Part shown: positions 39,547 to 48,519 of the stretch, one piece after another
How the letters are laid out: the number at the start of each line of letters is the position of its first letter
How positions within the stretch are numbered: the first letter of the stretch is position 1
From: Tautonia plasticadhaerens
Lineage (GTDB): Bacteria > Planctomycetota > Planctomycetia > Isosphaerales > Isosphaeraceae
Length of the DNA stretch: 64,000 bases
Direction: 5' to 3'
Assembly: GCF_007752535.1 (NCBI RefSeq)
Contig: NZ_CP036426.1
Span: forward strand, 5,642,001 to 5,706,000
Notes under the pieces: generated by a model
Seen by the model: only the letters and a program-made list of their open reading frames with translations
Database searches by the model: none
Told to the model about the DNA's origin: nothing
Position numbers and translations under genes: made by a program

Positions 39547-40545
39547 ATGGCCAAGCCCCTCCTGCTCGGGGTCGAGATCGGCGGGACCAAGCTCCAGGTC
39601 GGCCTGGGGCACGGCGACGGCTCGATCACCCAGCTCCGTCGGGCCTCGATCCGGGCCGACGCCGGGGCTTCGGCCATCCTGGAGCAGGTCGTCGAGGAGG
39701 CCGATCGCGCCTGCTGGTCTCTCGACCTGAGGAGGGAGGACATCGAGGCCGTCGGCGTCGGCTTCGGCGGCCCGGTCGACGCCGAGCGGGGCCGGACGAC
39801 CACCTCGCACCACGTCCCCGGCTGGGACGGCTTCCCCCTGGCCGACTGGTGCCGCACGACCTTCGCCGTCGAGTCGGCCGCCGTCGAGAACGACGCCGAC
39901 ACGGCCGGGCTCGGCGAGGCCCGATTCGGCGCGGGCAAGGGGAAGGATCCCCTGCTCTACGTGACGATCGGTAGTGGTGTCGGCGGGGGCCTGATCCTCG
40001 GCGGCCGGATCCATCGGGGCGTCGGGCTCGGCGCGGCCGAGGTCGGCCACCTCTGGGTGACGCCCCCGGGCGACTCCGGCGAGGGGGGCCGGACCGTCGA
40101 GCAGTCCAGCTCCGGCTGGTCGATCGGCCTGGAGGCACGCCGGGCCCTCTCCGATCGACGTCCCGACTCCGAGACGCTCGCCGACCTCGTCGACGGCGAC
40201 CCCGACCAGGTCACCGCCGAGGTCGTCGCCATGGCCGCCGGGCTGGGAGACGCCGCCTCGAAGGCGATCCTCGACCAGGCCGCACGGGCGCTCGCCGCCG
40301 GGCTGGCCCACGCCGTCACGCTGATCGGCCCCAGCCGGATCATCCTGGGAGGCGGCGTCTCCCTGATCGGCGAGGGCCTCTGGTTCGGGCCGATCCGGAG
40401 GAGACTCGACCGGCTCGCCTTCCCGCCCTTCCGGGGCTCGTTCGACCTCGTCCCCGCCGCCCTCGGCGAGTCGGTGGTCGTCCACGGGGCCCTCGCACTC
40501 GCCCGGGACGCCTGGACGGCCTCCCGGCAACCCGGCCGGGGTTAG
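39547..40545 (+). CDS. ROK family sugar kinase-like protein lacking the zinc-binding cysteines (332 aa)
   Basis: The opening LLGVEIGGTKLQVGLGHGDG is the ATP phosphate-1 motif of ROK proteins, and ENDADTAGLGEARFG carries the catalytic Asp. TIGSGVGGGLILGG and the GH of VGHLWV are also present. Where ROK kinases normally carry a CxCGxxGC zinc motif, this protein has GDSGEGGRTVEQSSSGW, without any cysteine. IILGGGVSLIGEGLW closes the second ATP motif. No DNA-binding domain is present, so a kinase rather than a repressor is likely. The sugar is unknown. It is grouped with gmhA and an acid-sugar dehydratase, ~30 nt before the latter. Confidence 0.87.
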   Translation: MAKPLLLGVEIGGTKLQVGLGHGDGSITQLRRASIRADAGASAILEQVVEEADRACWSLDLRREDIEAVGVGFGGPVDAERGRTTTSHHVPGWDGFPLADWCRTTFAVESAAVENDADTAGLGEARFGAGKGKDPLLYVTIGSGVGGGLILGGRIHRGVGLGAAEVGHLWVTPPGDSGEGGRTVEQSSSGWSIGLEARRALSDRRPDSETLADLVDGDPDQVTAEVVAMAAGLGDAASKAILDQAARALAAGLAHAVTLIGPSRIILGGGVSLIGEGLWFGPIRRRLDRLAFPPFRGSFDLVPAALGESVVVHGALALARDAWTASRQPGRG

Positions 40546-40574
40546 GTCGCCGACAGGCCCGGAGGAACCGGCCC

Positions 40575-41768
40575 ATGCGGATCGTCGAATCGGAAGTCCT
40601 CGTCCTCGGCACCCCCTGGCGCAACCTGACCTTCCTGAAGCTGACGTCCGACGACGGCCTCGTCGGGCTCGGCGAGGCCCGGCTCACCAATCGGACCGAG
40701 GCGCTGCTCGCCTACCTCGACGCGGTCCGGGACCGCTACGTCCTCGGCATCGACCCCTTCGACACCGAGAAGCTCGTCCGGACGATGGTCCACGGCGACC
40801 AGGGCCGGGCCGGCGAGATCGTCGCCACGGCGATCGCCCTCGTCGAGATGGCCTGCTGGGACCTGAAGGGGAAGGCACTGGGCCAGCCCGTCTACCGCCT
40901 GCTCGGCGGGGCCGTCCGGGACGCGATCCCGGCCTACGCCAACGGCTGGTATCGCGTCGAACGCACCCCGGACGCCTTCGCCGAGGCGGCGCTCCGCGTC
41001 GTCTCGAAGGGCTATCGCGCCCTGAAATTCGACCCCTTCGGTACCCTGCACGGCCCCCCGACCCGGTCCGAGCTGACCGAGGTCGTCCGGCTCTGCGAGG
41101 CGGTCCGGGCGGCCGTCGGGCCCGAGGTCGAGATCTTCCTCGACATGCACAGCCGGTTCGGCGTCGCCGACGCGATCCGGGTCGTCCGGGCCCTGGAGCG
41201 GGTCGACCTCGGATGGGTCGAGGAGCCCGTCGACCCGCTCGACGCCGAGGGGCACCGCCGGGTCTCCTCGGCGGTGGGGGTCCCCGTGGCGACCGGAGAG
41301 CGGCTCTACCACCGCTCCGAATTCCTCCCCTTCCTCGAGCGCCGGGCCTGCGCCATCCTCCAGCCGGACCTGACCCATTGCTGCGGCATCGGCGAGGCCA
41401 GGGCGATCGCCGGGATGTCCGAGGCGTTCGGCCTGCTCGTGGCGCCCCACAACGTCGCCGGCCCGGTCGCCATGGCCGCCAACCTGCACCTCGCCGCGAC
41501 CCTGCCGAACCTCCGGATCATGGAAACCTTCAACGACTTCGAGGCCGACGCCCCCTTGCCCTCCGGACGGGCCGGCAACCCGGTCCTCGGGGCGGCCTCG
41601 GGTTGCCCGGGCGTCGTCGACGGCGCATTCCCCCTCCCCCAGGGCCCCGGCTGGGGCGTCACCCTCGACGAGGAGGTCATCCGATCGTTCCCCTTCCGCC
41701 CGGGGCACTTCGACATCTTCGCCCCGCACTGGCACAGGAGGCGTGCCCTCGGCCCGGTCGGGTCCTGA
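40575..41768 (+). CDS. Mandelate racemase/muconate lactonizing enzyme family protein (acid-sugar dehydratase-like)
   Basis: 397 aa, enolase superfamily. The capping domain is at 1-125. The barrel carries the KxD acid/base (ALKFDPFG), metal ligands Asp in IFLDMHSRF, Glu in WVEEPVDP and Glu in ATGERLY, and the His base in APHNVAGPV. The D-x-H arrangement at the first ligand matches galactonate/mannonate-type dehydratases rather than racemases. The reaction would be dehydration of an aldonate to a 2-keto-3-deoxy sugar acid. It follows the ROK gene closely, and an SMP-30 lactonase is upstream, so a small sugar-acid route is plausible. The exact substrate is inference. Confidence 0.9.
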   Translation: MRIVESEVLVLGTPWRNLTFLKLTSDDGLVGLGEARLTNRTEALLAYLDAVRDRYVLGIDPFDTEKLVRTMVHGDQGRAGEIVATAIALVEMACWDLKGKALGQPVYRLLGGAVRDAIPAYANGWYRVERTPDAFAEAALRVVSKGYRALKFDPFGTLHGPPTRSELTEVVRLCEAVRAAVGPEVEIFLDMHSRFGVADAIRVVRALERVDLGWVEEPVDPLDAEGHRRVSSAVGVPVATGERLYHRSEFLPFLERRACAILQPDLTHCCGIGEARAIAGMSEAFGLLVAPHNVAGPVAMAANLHLAATLPNLRIMETFNDFEADAPLPSGRAGNPVLGAASGCPGVVDGAFPLPQGPGWGVTLDEEVIRSFPFRPGHFDIFAPHWHRRRALGPVGS

Positions 41769-42360
41769 TCCTGCCCCGTTACGGGCTCCAATGCCCGGCC
41801 TTTGGGCAGGCTCCGGGGCGGTCCGCGGGCGAGCGTCGGAGCAGGAGCCATTCCCCTGCCGCCTAGAATGGAGGAGGCATCGAATCCGCTCGACATCGGA
41901 CGGGGCCGACCGGGCCCGGTGTTTCCGGATTAACTCGTGTTCTCGATCCGGGTTAAGGTCGGAATACCCCTTGACGAACTTTTCGGAAGGTCGGGGTGTC
42001 ACTCACTTGACCGGATGGGGTACCATCAACACGGGGATTGATTGCATGCGATGCTCGTCGATTTTCCCGATGCCGGTCCCCGGTTTGCTTAAGCCTCTCG
42101 ACGGGACGCGACCCCGCGTCCCGGGCCTCGGGTGATCGACCTGATCGGAGGACAGCGACCCGGACGCCGAGGGGGGATCGACCGCGGGAAACCCGCGGCG
42201 AACCCGGCCGAACGCGACCGCCCGGACCGATGACGAGGAGCAGAATCGGGCCGGGCAAGACTCTCCGGGGTTTTCCATCGTTTACATTATCAGTGTGGGG
42301 CGTCACTCGACGCCGCTACTGGCCAGGGATGGTCCTCATCACCGCAGGGGGGACTCGCCG
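41769..42360. other. Long gene-free region with two hairpins
   Basis: About 590 bp, less GC-rich than its neighbours. Right after the dehydratase stop, CCTGCCC (41769) and GGGCAGG (41803) can pair around an inner CCCG/CGGG hairpin, a possible weak terminator. A second perfect 9-bp hairpin (42102-42123, CGGGACGCG with CGCGTCCCG) stands alone upstream of the small gene at 42361. Two TTGAC hexamers (41971, 42007) lack good -10 partners. No tRNA or convincing gene. Confidence 0.5.
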
Positions 42361-42609
42361 ATGATCTCGACGAAGAAGTTGACCGACGTCCAGCTCTGGC
42401 AGCGCAACCTCGCCTCGTTGATCCGGTCGGGGTTGTTTACCAGGGCGGGCCTCGGCGAGTCGAACGGCCTGCGCACCATCGTCGGCGTCTACGGCGACGG
42501 GTCCACCTCGGCACCGCTGGCCAAATACGCCGACGCCCGACGCGCGGAGGACGCCCTGGAACTGGTGCAGCGCCTCGTGGAGGCGGGCCAATCCGCCGAG
42601 GTCAACTGA
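42361..42609 (+). CDS. Small hypothetical protein (82 aa)
   Basis: Not recognised. The ATG at 42361 is preceded by AGGGGGG at a suitable distance. The product reads MISTKKLTDVQLWQRNLASL, then RSGLFTRAGLGESNG, TIVGVYGDGS and a helical C-terminus (RRAEDALELVQRLVEAGQ). No signal peptide or membrane segment. The balanced composition and the strong terminator directly after it support a real monocistronic gene. Confidence 0.7.
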   Translation: MISTKKLTDVQLWQRNLASLIRSGLFTRAGLGESNGLRTIVGVYGDGSTSAPLAKYADARRAEDALELVQRLVEAGQSAEVN

Positions 42610-42675
42610 GCCCGGCCGGCCCGACCCGGGCCGGGTCATGACCTCGGCGTCCGTCGTCGGCCGCACGCAACCCCT

Positions 42676-42718
42676 GAAACGCCCGCCCGGCCCTCACCTC
42701 GGCCGGCGCGGGCGTTTC
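42676..42718. terminator. Terminator hairpin shared by convergent genes
   Basis: GAAACGCCCGCCCGGCC (42676-42692) pairs with GGCCGGCGCGGGCGTTTC (42701-42718), with one bulged base and an 8-nt loop. It would serve the small plus-strand gene. The stop codon of the minus-strand metalloprotease (42694) lies at the hairpin's loop boundary, so its last codons are part of the stem. Confidence 0.65.
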
Positions 42719-43878
42719 CCGTTTCCGGGCCCTGCGGCCCCCCGGAGCGGGATGCTCGGCCCCCGGGGCCGGTCCGAGGGCGAAACTGCCCAGCCGATCT
42801 CGACCGCCGTCATCGGCTCGACGTGCAGACGGGAGAGGGATTCGAGCCCTAGCACCATCACGTCTCGCTCGCTGACGGTCCCCCGGGGGAAGGTCGAGAG
42901 CGAGACGCCGTACTTGTCCTCGGCGCCGAACAGGTGCATCAGCTCGTGGACGAAGGTGATCGGGTCCGCGAACGGGGGGACGGCCAGCGGGGCCTCGAAG
43001 TCCTCCTCCCGGGCGTAGCAGGCGGCCACGGCCACGCCGGGGATGCCCGTCGCGTCGCTCGGCAGGGCGATCGACTTGCCCGCCCGGCGGACGTGCAGCA
43101 GCCAGACGACTTGGTCGGCCTCGATCCGGCGGCCGATCCTCCCGAGCAGGTCGACCGGGTCGGCGAAGCCGAGCGCCCCCGCGGTCCGGCCGAGGATGCC
43201 GAGGATCCGGGCCTCGGCGTCCGGGTCGGGCAGGCCGACGCCCCCCCACTCGTCGGGCCGGAAGATGGCGACCTCGCGGTCGGCGTCCGGCTCGACCCCG
43301 GAGAAATAGGTGTCGGCCAGGTCGACGTTCACCGGCACCTGCCAGCGGATCGCCTCGCGCTCGATCCAGGCCCCGGCCCGCCGCAACGCCCGGTGCGCCT
43401 TGAGGATCTCGTCGTCCGACCAGGGCGTGCCGTCCCGGCCGAGGAAGACCGACACGAGCGCCACCTTGCCCAGCAGCGGGGGGAAGCGTCGGCCCCAGAT
43501 CCGGAAGCTCCGGAAGGGCACCTCGCCCGGGCCCGGTTCCAGCGCGAGGAACCTCCGGAATTCGGGGCCGGCCCCGCCCGACTCGGCGACCACCCCGTTG
43601 ATCGCCACGACCCCCACCTCGCCATCCGCGGGCCGGTCGTCCCTCGGCCGTGCCGGGGGAGTTCGGTCCGGGGCCTCGTCGGCCCGATCCTCCTCGACCG
43701 GCGGCCGGGCGGCCCCGATCCTCACCCACAGGACCGCGGCCCCCAGGAGGACCAGGGCCGCCACCGAGGCCGCCCCCCACCGGCCGATCCCGGACGCCAG
43801 GAGTAGCCCCCCGGCCGCCGAGGCCGCGATCGCGCCCAAACCCCACCGGGCCCATCTCCCCCGTCGAGACCGAGCCAT
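42694..43878 (-). CDS. Membrane-anchored zincin-type metalloprotease-like protein (394 aa)
   Basis: I chose the ATG at 43878 (MARSRRGRWARWGL) because two hydrophobic helices follow (about 13-30 and 32-50); the longer open frame upstream is not protein-like. After a Pro/Asp-rich linker the protein has an alpha/beta domain and, near residue 335, FVHELMHLFGAEDKYG. This is an extended HExxH-x-x-G-x-x-D zinc motif as in metzincin-like peptidases. KYGVSLSTFP and RDVMVLGLESL follow where a Met-turn would lie. It was not matched to a named family. Likely an extracytoplasmic peptidase tethered to the membrane. Confidence 0.8.
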   Translation of the reverse strand: MARSRRGRWARWGLGAIAASAAGGLLLASGIGRWGAASVAALVLLGAAVLWVRIGAARPPVEEDRADEAPDRTPPARPRDDRPADGEVGVVAINGVVAESGGAGPEFRRFLALEPGPGEVPFRSFRIWGRRFPPLLGKVALVSVFLGRDGTPWSDDEILKAHRALRRAGAWIEREAIRWQVPVNVDLADTYFSGVEPDADREVAIFRPDEWGGVGLPDPDAEARILGILGRTAGALGFADPVDLLGRIGRRIEADQVVWLLHVRRAGKSIALPSDATGIPGVAVAACYAREEDFEAPLAVPPFADPITFVHELMHLFGAEDKYGVSLSTFPRGTVSERDVMVLGLESLSRLHVEPMTAVEIGWAVSPSDRPRGPSIPLRGAAGPGNGKRPRRPR

Positions 43879-44182
43879 CGTCCGCTCCACCCATCCGAGC
43901 AGGGCCCGCCCGTTTGCCTCCCCCGCTGATGCCGATCTTACCCGGGAGGAGGGCCGAGGGCGTCGGTCCCGATCCGTCCTCCCCGTTTCCACGACCCGTG
44001 GCGCGGGTCGACGGGTCGACGCCCGGCTCCTGCTGCCCTTGTCCCGAGGTATTCGGCCCGATAGAGTAATCGTTTCGATTCCGTCCGGTTTCGGGCTCGC
44101 GATCGACGCTGGCGTCCGAATGGTCCCGACCCGACACGCCGGCTCGACCCGATGCCGGCCGTTGAGGAGCGTGAACGCCGAG
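43879..44182. other. Divergent intergenic region between metalloprotease and arginine decarboxylase genes
   Basis: About 300 bp. It holds the candidate promoter at 44039-44067 for the arginine decarboxylase. A weak GAGGAGC lies shortly before the decarboxylase start. No further gene seen. Confidence 0.5.
44039..44067 (+). promoter_or_regulatory. Candidate sigma70-like promoter for the polyamine genes
   Basis: TTGTCC (44039-44044) and TAGAGT (44062-44067) are 17 bp apart, each matching 4 of 6 consensus bases. A start near 44074 would give a leader of ~110 nt. Moderate support only. Confidence 0.4.
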
Positions 44183-44728
44183 ATGTACGTCCCCAAGAAG
44201 CTGTTCTTCACCAAGGGTGTCGGGGTCCATCGCGAGAAGTTGTCCAGCTTCGAGCTGGCCTTGCGAGACGCCCGGATCGCCTACTACAACCTCGTCCGCG
44301 TGTCGAGCATCTTCCCGCCGAATTGCGAGGAAATCTCGATCGAGGAGGGGCTCGAACATCTCCAGCCCGGCCAGATCGTCCATTGCGTGATGAGCGAGTG
44401 CGCCACGGCCGAGCCGAACCGCCTGTGCGCCGCCAGCGTCGGCGTGGCGATCCCGCGGGACCGCAACCGCTTCGGCTACCTCTCGGAGCACCACGCCTTC
44501 GGCCAGAGCGAGCAGGTGGCCTCGGACTATGCCGAGGACCTCGCCGCCGAGATGCTCGCCACCGTGCTCGGCGTCGAGTTCGACCCGGACAGCTCGTGGG
44601 ACGAGAAGCGGGAGATCTGGAAGATCGCCGACGTGATCTACCAGACCAAGGAGGTCACCGCGACCTCCGTCGGGCACGCCCGGGGGCACTGGACCACCGT
44701 CGTCGCCGCGGCGATCCTGCTGCCCTGA
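44183..44728 (+). CDS. Pyruvoyl-dependent arginine decarboxylase
   Basis: 181 aa. The enzyme converts arginine to agmatine, using a pyruvoyl group made by self-cleavage of the proenzyme. [18 protein letters not shown] carries the conserved Ser-Ser cleavage pair (S41-S42 from the ATG at 44183), so S42 would become the pyruvoyl group of the alpha chain. [17 protein letters not shown] and [20 protein letters not shown] are further family segments, and the C-terminus ([17 protein letters not shown]) matches the archaeal/chlamydial type. An in-frame GTG at 44171 is an alternative start. The next gene is a deoxyhypusine-synthase homologue 68 nt downstream, which points to polyamine synthesis. Confidence 0.93.
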   Translation: MYVPKKLFFTKGVGVHREKLSSFELALRDARIAYYNLVRVSSIFPPNCEEISIEEGLEHLQPGQIVHCVMSECATAEPNRLCAASVGVAIPRDRNRFGYLSEHHAFGQSEQVASDYAEDLAAEMLATVLGVEFDPDSSWDEKREIWKIADVIYQTKEVTATSVGHARGHWTTVVAAAILLP

Positions 44729-44796
44729 GCCCCGGCGTCGGGCGGGCACGTCCCCGCCCGGCGACCCTGGACTCGCGCCCTCCCCACCGACCCGGG

Positions 44797-46011
44797 ATGC
44801 CCATGGCCGCCGACGACTTCCTCCACCGCATCAGCCGACACCGGATCGCCCCCCCCCCGGTCACCGGCGACGTCTCGGCCGCCGACCTCGTCGACGGGGC
44901 GATGCTCAGCTACAACGGCGGCCGGCTCCGGGAGCTCTGCCAGGTCTTCGCCCGCAAGATGCTGGAGCCCGACTGCACCGTCGGCCTGACGATCTCCGGC
45001 GCCCTCACGCCCGCCGGCCTCGGCATGAGCTGCCTGATCCCGCTGCTCAAGGCCGGGTTCGTCGACTGGATCGTCTCCACTGGGGCGAACCTCTACCACG
45101 ACACCCACTACGCCCTGGACCTGCCGCTGCACCAGAGCCTCCCCGGGCTGGACGACTTCAAGCTCCGGGAGCACGACATCATCCGCATCTACGACATCGT
45201 CTTCGACTACAAGACGCTGCTCGACACCGACGCGTTCTACCGGGAACTGCTCGTCAGCGACGCCTTCTCCCGGTCGATGAGCACCGCCGAGTTCCACTTC
45301 GAGGTCGGCAAGTACCTGCACGCCCGGTCGTCGACCCTCGGCGGCACCCCCGGCAACAGCCTGCTGGCCGCCGCCTTCGAGGCCGGCGTGCCGATCTACA
45401 CCTCCAGCCCCGGCGACAGCTCCATCGGCATGAACGCCGCCGAACGCTCCCTGGCCGGGTCCGGGCTCCAGCTCGACACGCTCAAGGACGTGAACGAGAC
45501 AGCCGCGATCGTCTACGACGCGAAACGGAGCGGCGGAACCTCCGGCGTCCTGATCCTCGGCGGCGGCAGCCCGAAGAACTTCATCCTCCAGACCGAGCCC
45601 CAGATCCAGGAGGTCCTCGGCCTGGAGGAGTCCGGCCACGACTTCTTCCTCCAGATCACCGACGCCCGGGCCGACACCGGCGGCCTCTCCGGCGCCACCC
45701 CCCACGAGGCGATGACCTGGGGCAAGGTCGACCCCGACCGCCTGCCCGACGCCGTCGTCTGCTACACCGACAGCACCATCGCCCTCCCGCTGCTGACCGC
45801 CTACGCCCTCGACCGCCGGGAGCCGAGGCCGCTCAAGCGGCTCTTCGACCGCCGGGAGGCGATGTACGACCAGATCAAGGCCGCTTACCTCGAACGGGTC
45901 TCCAGCGGCCTGCCGACCGGCCTGGCCGCCCGGGAGAAGCAGAAGGCCAGGGGCCAGGACCAGCCCTCCCGTGACCCGAGCCACCCCGATACGGTCGATC
46001 GCGCCCGATGA
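44797..46011 (+). CDS. Deoxyhypusine synthase family protein (probable polyamine/homospermidine-type synthase)
   Basis: 404 aa. Eukaryotic deoxyhypusine synthase moves an aminobutyl group from spermidine to eIF5A with NAD; bacteria lack eIF5A, and their homologues have been linked to homospermidine formation. Conserved segments include [58 protein letters not shown] and the catalytic-lysine motif [15 protein letters not shown] (K310). Starts at 44797 and 44803 are both possible; neither has a strong ribosome-binding site. The neighbouring arginine decarboxylase suggests that the substrate is derived from agmatine, or that agmatine feeds the donor. The 3' end overlaps the Sua5 gene by 41 nt. 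Confidence 0.9.
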   Translation: MPMAADDFLHRISRHRIAPPPVTGDVSAADLVDGAMLSYNGGRLRELCQVFARKMLEPDCTVGLTISGALTPAGLGMSCLIPLLKAGFVDWIVSTGANLYHDTHYALDLPLHQSLPGLDDFKLREHDIIRIYDIVFDYKTLLDTDAFYRELLVSDAFSRSMSTAEFHFEVGKYLHARSSTLGGTPGNSLLAAAFEAGVPIYTSSPGDSSIGMNAAERSLAGSGLQLDTLKDVNETAAIVYDAKRSGGTSGVLILGGGSPKNFILQTEPQIQEVLGLEESGHDFFLQITDARADTGGLSGATPHEAMTWGKVDPDRLPDAVVCYTDSTIALPLLTAYALDRREPRPLKRLFDRREAMYDQIKAAYLERVSSGLPTGLAAREKQKARGQDQPSRDPSHPDTVDRAR

Positions 46012-47017
46012 CCCGGACGACCCCGGCCTGATCGAGGCCGCCGCGATCCTCCGGGCCGGCGGCCTGGTCGCCTTCCCCACCGAGACCGTCTACGGCCTCG
46101 GCGCCGACGCGACCGACCCGGCGGCCGTCTCCCGGATCTTCGCCGCCAAGGGTCGTCCGCCGACCAACCCGCTGATCGCCCACGCCGACGGGATCGACCT
46201 CGCCCGGCGTTGCGTCGCCGACTGGCCCGAGTCGGCCGACTCGCTCGCCCGACGCTTCTGGCCGGGCCCGCTGACCCTGGTCCTGCCCCGATCGGCGATG
46301 ATCCCGGACGTGGTCACCGGCGGCGGGGAGACGGTCGGTGTCCGGGTCCCGGGGGGGGCCGCGGCCCGGTCCCTGATCGCCCGGGTCGGCCGCCCCCTGG
46401 CGGCGCCCAGCGCGAACCGATCGACCGGCATCTCCCCCACCCGGGCCGAGCACGTCTCGCGGGACCTCGACGGCCGGATCGACCTGATCCTCGACGCCGG
46501 GCCGACCGACGTCGGGCTCGAATCGACGGTGCTCGACCTCACGGCCGACCCTCCCCGCATCCTCCGCCCCGGCCCGATCGAGGCGGGGGCGATCTCGGAT
46601 CTCCTCGGCCGGCCCGTCCGGTCGGGGGCGGGCGACGCCCCGCCCCCGACCAGACGGGCCGCATCGAGTCCCGGCCTGATGGCCGTCCACTACGCACCCA
46701 GGACGAGGGCCGTCCGCGTGGAGCCCGGGGAGGCGGTCCCCGAACTGCCCCCGGCCGATCGCCTGGCGATCCTGGTCGTCGGGGGGGATCGGCCGCCGAT
46801 GGCCGGGCTCGACGCCGGGCTCCGGGTCGACCTGCCCGAGCCGGTCGGGGCCGCGAGGGACCTCTACGACGCGCTCCATCGCTGCGACTCGTCGCACTCG
46901 ACTCTGATCCTGGTCGGGATGCCCCCCGACCTGCCGGCCTGGGCCGCGATCCGCGACCGGCTCCGGCGGGCGACCTCCCCGGCCGAACCGGGACCGTCGG
47001 CGCGGCATCAATCTTGA
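45971..47017 (+). CDS. L-threonylcarbamoyladenylate synthase (Sua5-type)
   Basis: 348 aa, with both the YrdC domain and the C-terminal Sua5 domain. It makes threonylcarbamoyl-AMP for the t6A37 modification of ANN-decoding tRNAs. [49 protein letters not shown] and [15 protein letters not shown] are the ATP/threonine/bicarbonate site motifs. [13 protein letters not shown] marks the linker between the domains. The start at 45971 overlaps the DHS-like gene, so expression is probably coupled to it. Confidence 0.94.
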   Translation: MTRATPIRSIAPDDPDDPGLIEAAAILRAGGLVAFPTETVYGLGADATDPAAVSRIFAAKGRPPTNPLIAHADGIDLARRCVADWPESADSLARRFWPGPLTLVLPRSAMIPDVVTGGGETVGVRVPGGAAARSLIARVGRPLAAPSANRSTGISPTRAEHVSRDLDGRIDLILDAGPTDVGLESTVLDLTADPPRILRPGPIEAGAISDLLGRPVRSGAGDAPPPTRRAASSPGLMAVHYAPRTRAVRVEPGEAVPELPPADRLAILVVGGDRPPMAGLDAGLRVDLPEPVGAARDLYDALHRCDSSHSTLILVGMPPDLPAWAAIRDRLRRATSPAEPGPSARHQS

Positions 47018-47076
47018 AGCGGAGGAGGACGGGCGGGGACGCGATCGGGCCGGAGGCCCTCGATGGGGGACGACCC

Positions 47077-47322
47077 ATGAGTCGGCAGGACGAAAAGCGG
47101 CAGCTCCGGGAGACCAAGCGGGAGCTGAAGCGGGCGGGCCGCAAGAAGGCCCGGGCCAGGGCCCGGCACCTGCTGGAGACGGCCCCCGAGGACGCCCACC
47201 TCGCCGAGGACGACTACGGGCGATATACCACCGCCCACCTCAACGGGATGGACCGGGACGCGACACGGAGGCCCCGTCCCGACGACCGGGAACCGCCGCA
47301 ACCCGATCGATCAGATCCTTGA
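47077..47322 (+). CDS. Small highly charged hypothetical protein (81 aa)
   Basis: Start at the ATG at 47077. The N-terminal half is Lys/Arg/Glu-rich and helical (RQLRETKRELKRAGRKKARA, then RARHLLETAPEDAHLAEDDY). The C-terminal half is disordered. Composition resembles small nucleic-acid- or ribosome-associated proteins, but no family is recognised. Its last 83 nt overlap the 3' end of the convergent hydrolase gene, so the tail of one of the two may be mis-set. It may be co-transcribed with Sua5. Confidence 0.55.
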   Translation: MSRQDEKRQLRETKRELKRAGRKKARARARHLLETAPEDAHLAEDDYGRYTTAHLNGMDRDATRRPRPDDREPPQPDRSDP

Positions 47323-48208
47323 CTTCCTCCCCGACCCGGGACCGGCCGACCAGGAAGAAGTCATTGTGGTCCGAGGGGACGCGGAAGCTCGACACCGGCC
47401 CCCCGGCCGCTTCGGCGAGCCGGTCCGACATCGAGGCCGGGACGAAGGCATCCCCCGTCCCGTGGCCGATGAGCGTCGGGCAGGTCACCAGGCGGATCTT
47501 CCGGAGGTTGTCGAATCGGTGCTTCAAGAGCAGGCCGACCCCGGGGATCGGGTAGAAGATCCGGACCATGTCCGCCATGCTCGAGAACGAGCAGAAGACG
47601 GCCAGCCCCGCCATCGGCTCGCGGTGCGCCAGGTCGATCGCCACGGCGCCGCCGAGCGACCAACCAGCGGCGATGATCCGGGTCGGGTCGACGTCGGATC
47701 GGGCCCGCAGGTGGGCCAGGGCCGCATCGGCGGTGGCGTAGCAGCCCCGCTCGCCGGCCTCCCCCCCGCTGAGGCCGTAGCCCAGGTATTCGGCGATCAT
47801 CACGTTGGCCCCCAGGCGTCGGAAGGCCTCGAACTCGCCGGTGCAGTGGGCGAGGCAGTCGCCGTTGCCGTAGAAGTAGAGGATCGTCGGCCGGCTCGGG
47901 GCGTCGGGCCTCGGGTCACCGTCGGGGGTCAGGGCGGGGCCGAACAGGGCGACGACCCGCCCCCCCGGATTCGCCTCCAGCTCGACGAGTTCGGCCCCCG
48001 GGCCAGCCCGGACCGAGGCCGTCGCGGCCCCCTGGGAGGACTGACCGGGGAAGATCATCTGCGACTGCATGGTCGAGAGCACGAGGATGAACCCCAGGTA
48101 GACCGCCCCGGCCATCCGGATCGGCCGGCTCAATCCGTTCAGCACTCGGGCCCAGAGCGGTCGGACGCGGCCCCGGTCGGGGCGGGAGGCTCGGACCTGC
48201 TCCTGCAC
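47240..48208 (-). CDS. Alpha/beta hydrolase, membrane-anchored (322 aa)
   Basis: GTG start at 48208. An uncleaved-looking hydrophobic segment near residues 30-50 (MAGAVYLGFILVLSTMQSQ) anchors the protein. The fold motifs are ILYFYGNGDCLAH (oxyanion region), the nucleophile elbow GWSLGGAVAIDLA (GxSxG Ser), GTGDAFVP (acid) and SDHNDFFL (His), so the triad is complete. It resembles the BEM46/YfhR-like group of serine hydrolases, whose substrates are mostly unknown. The last residues (PGRRDGASVSRPG) overlap the convergent small gene. Confidence 0.87.
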   Translation of the reverse strand: MQEQVRASRPDRGRVRPLWARVLNGLSRPIRMAGAVYLGFILVLSTMQSQMIFPGQSSQGAATASVRAGPGAELVELEANPGGRVVALFGPALTPDGDPRPDAPSRPTILYFYGNGDCLAHCTGEFEAFRRLGANVMIAEYLGYGLSGGEAGERGCYATADAALAHLRARSDVDPTRIIAAGWSLGGAVAIDLAHREPMAGLAVFCSFSSMADMVRIFYPIPGVGLLLKHRFDNLRKIRLVTCPTLIGHGTGDAFVPASMSDRLAEAAGGPVSSFRVPSDHNDFFLVGRSRVGEEVKDLIDRVAAVPGRRDGASVSRPGPSR

Positions 48209-48519
48209 GGCGGATCCCTCGGCTCGAGGCGGGGCGGAAGCGATTCAGACTGACAATGATATACGGGTTCGCCCCGATCGTCCCGCACCGGGGGGCACCC
48301 GGGCCGATCCCGCCGATCGGACTTGAGCGCCGTCCCGAACCGGCCGGCCGGCCGTCCGGTCCCCTCGGCGGGATCGGCCCGGGCGGCCCCATCGAGGGAC
48401 TGCCGGGGAGGCCCGACCCGGCGGGCTGCCGCGAGGGCCCGAAGCCGACGCGAAAACCCCCGCCCCCTCGCGATGTGGAGGGGACGGGGGTCGGTGGTCG
48501 TCGCCAGGGTTACGCTCGA
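48209..48519. other. Gene-free stretch containing the spoVG terminator
   Basis: About 310 bp between spoVG and the hydrolase gene, both minus strand. It holds the terminator at 48453-48490. The rest is GC-rich without a convincing frame; the hydrolase promoter should lie near 48240-48300, where ATGATATACG (48256-48265, plus strand) is the only AT-rich element. Confidence 0.5.
48453..48490 (-). terminator. Intrinsic terminator of the ispE-spoVG unit
   Basis: On the minus strand CCCCCGTCCCCTC (48490-48478) pairs with GAGGGGGCGGGGG (48469-48457) over 13 positions with one G-U pair and an 8-nt loop. TTTT follows directly. It lies 29 nt after the spoVG stop. Confidence 0.85.
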
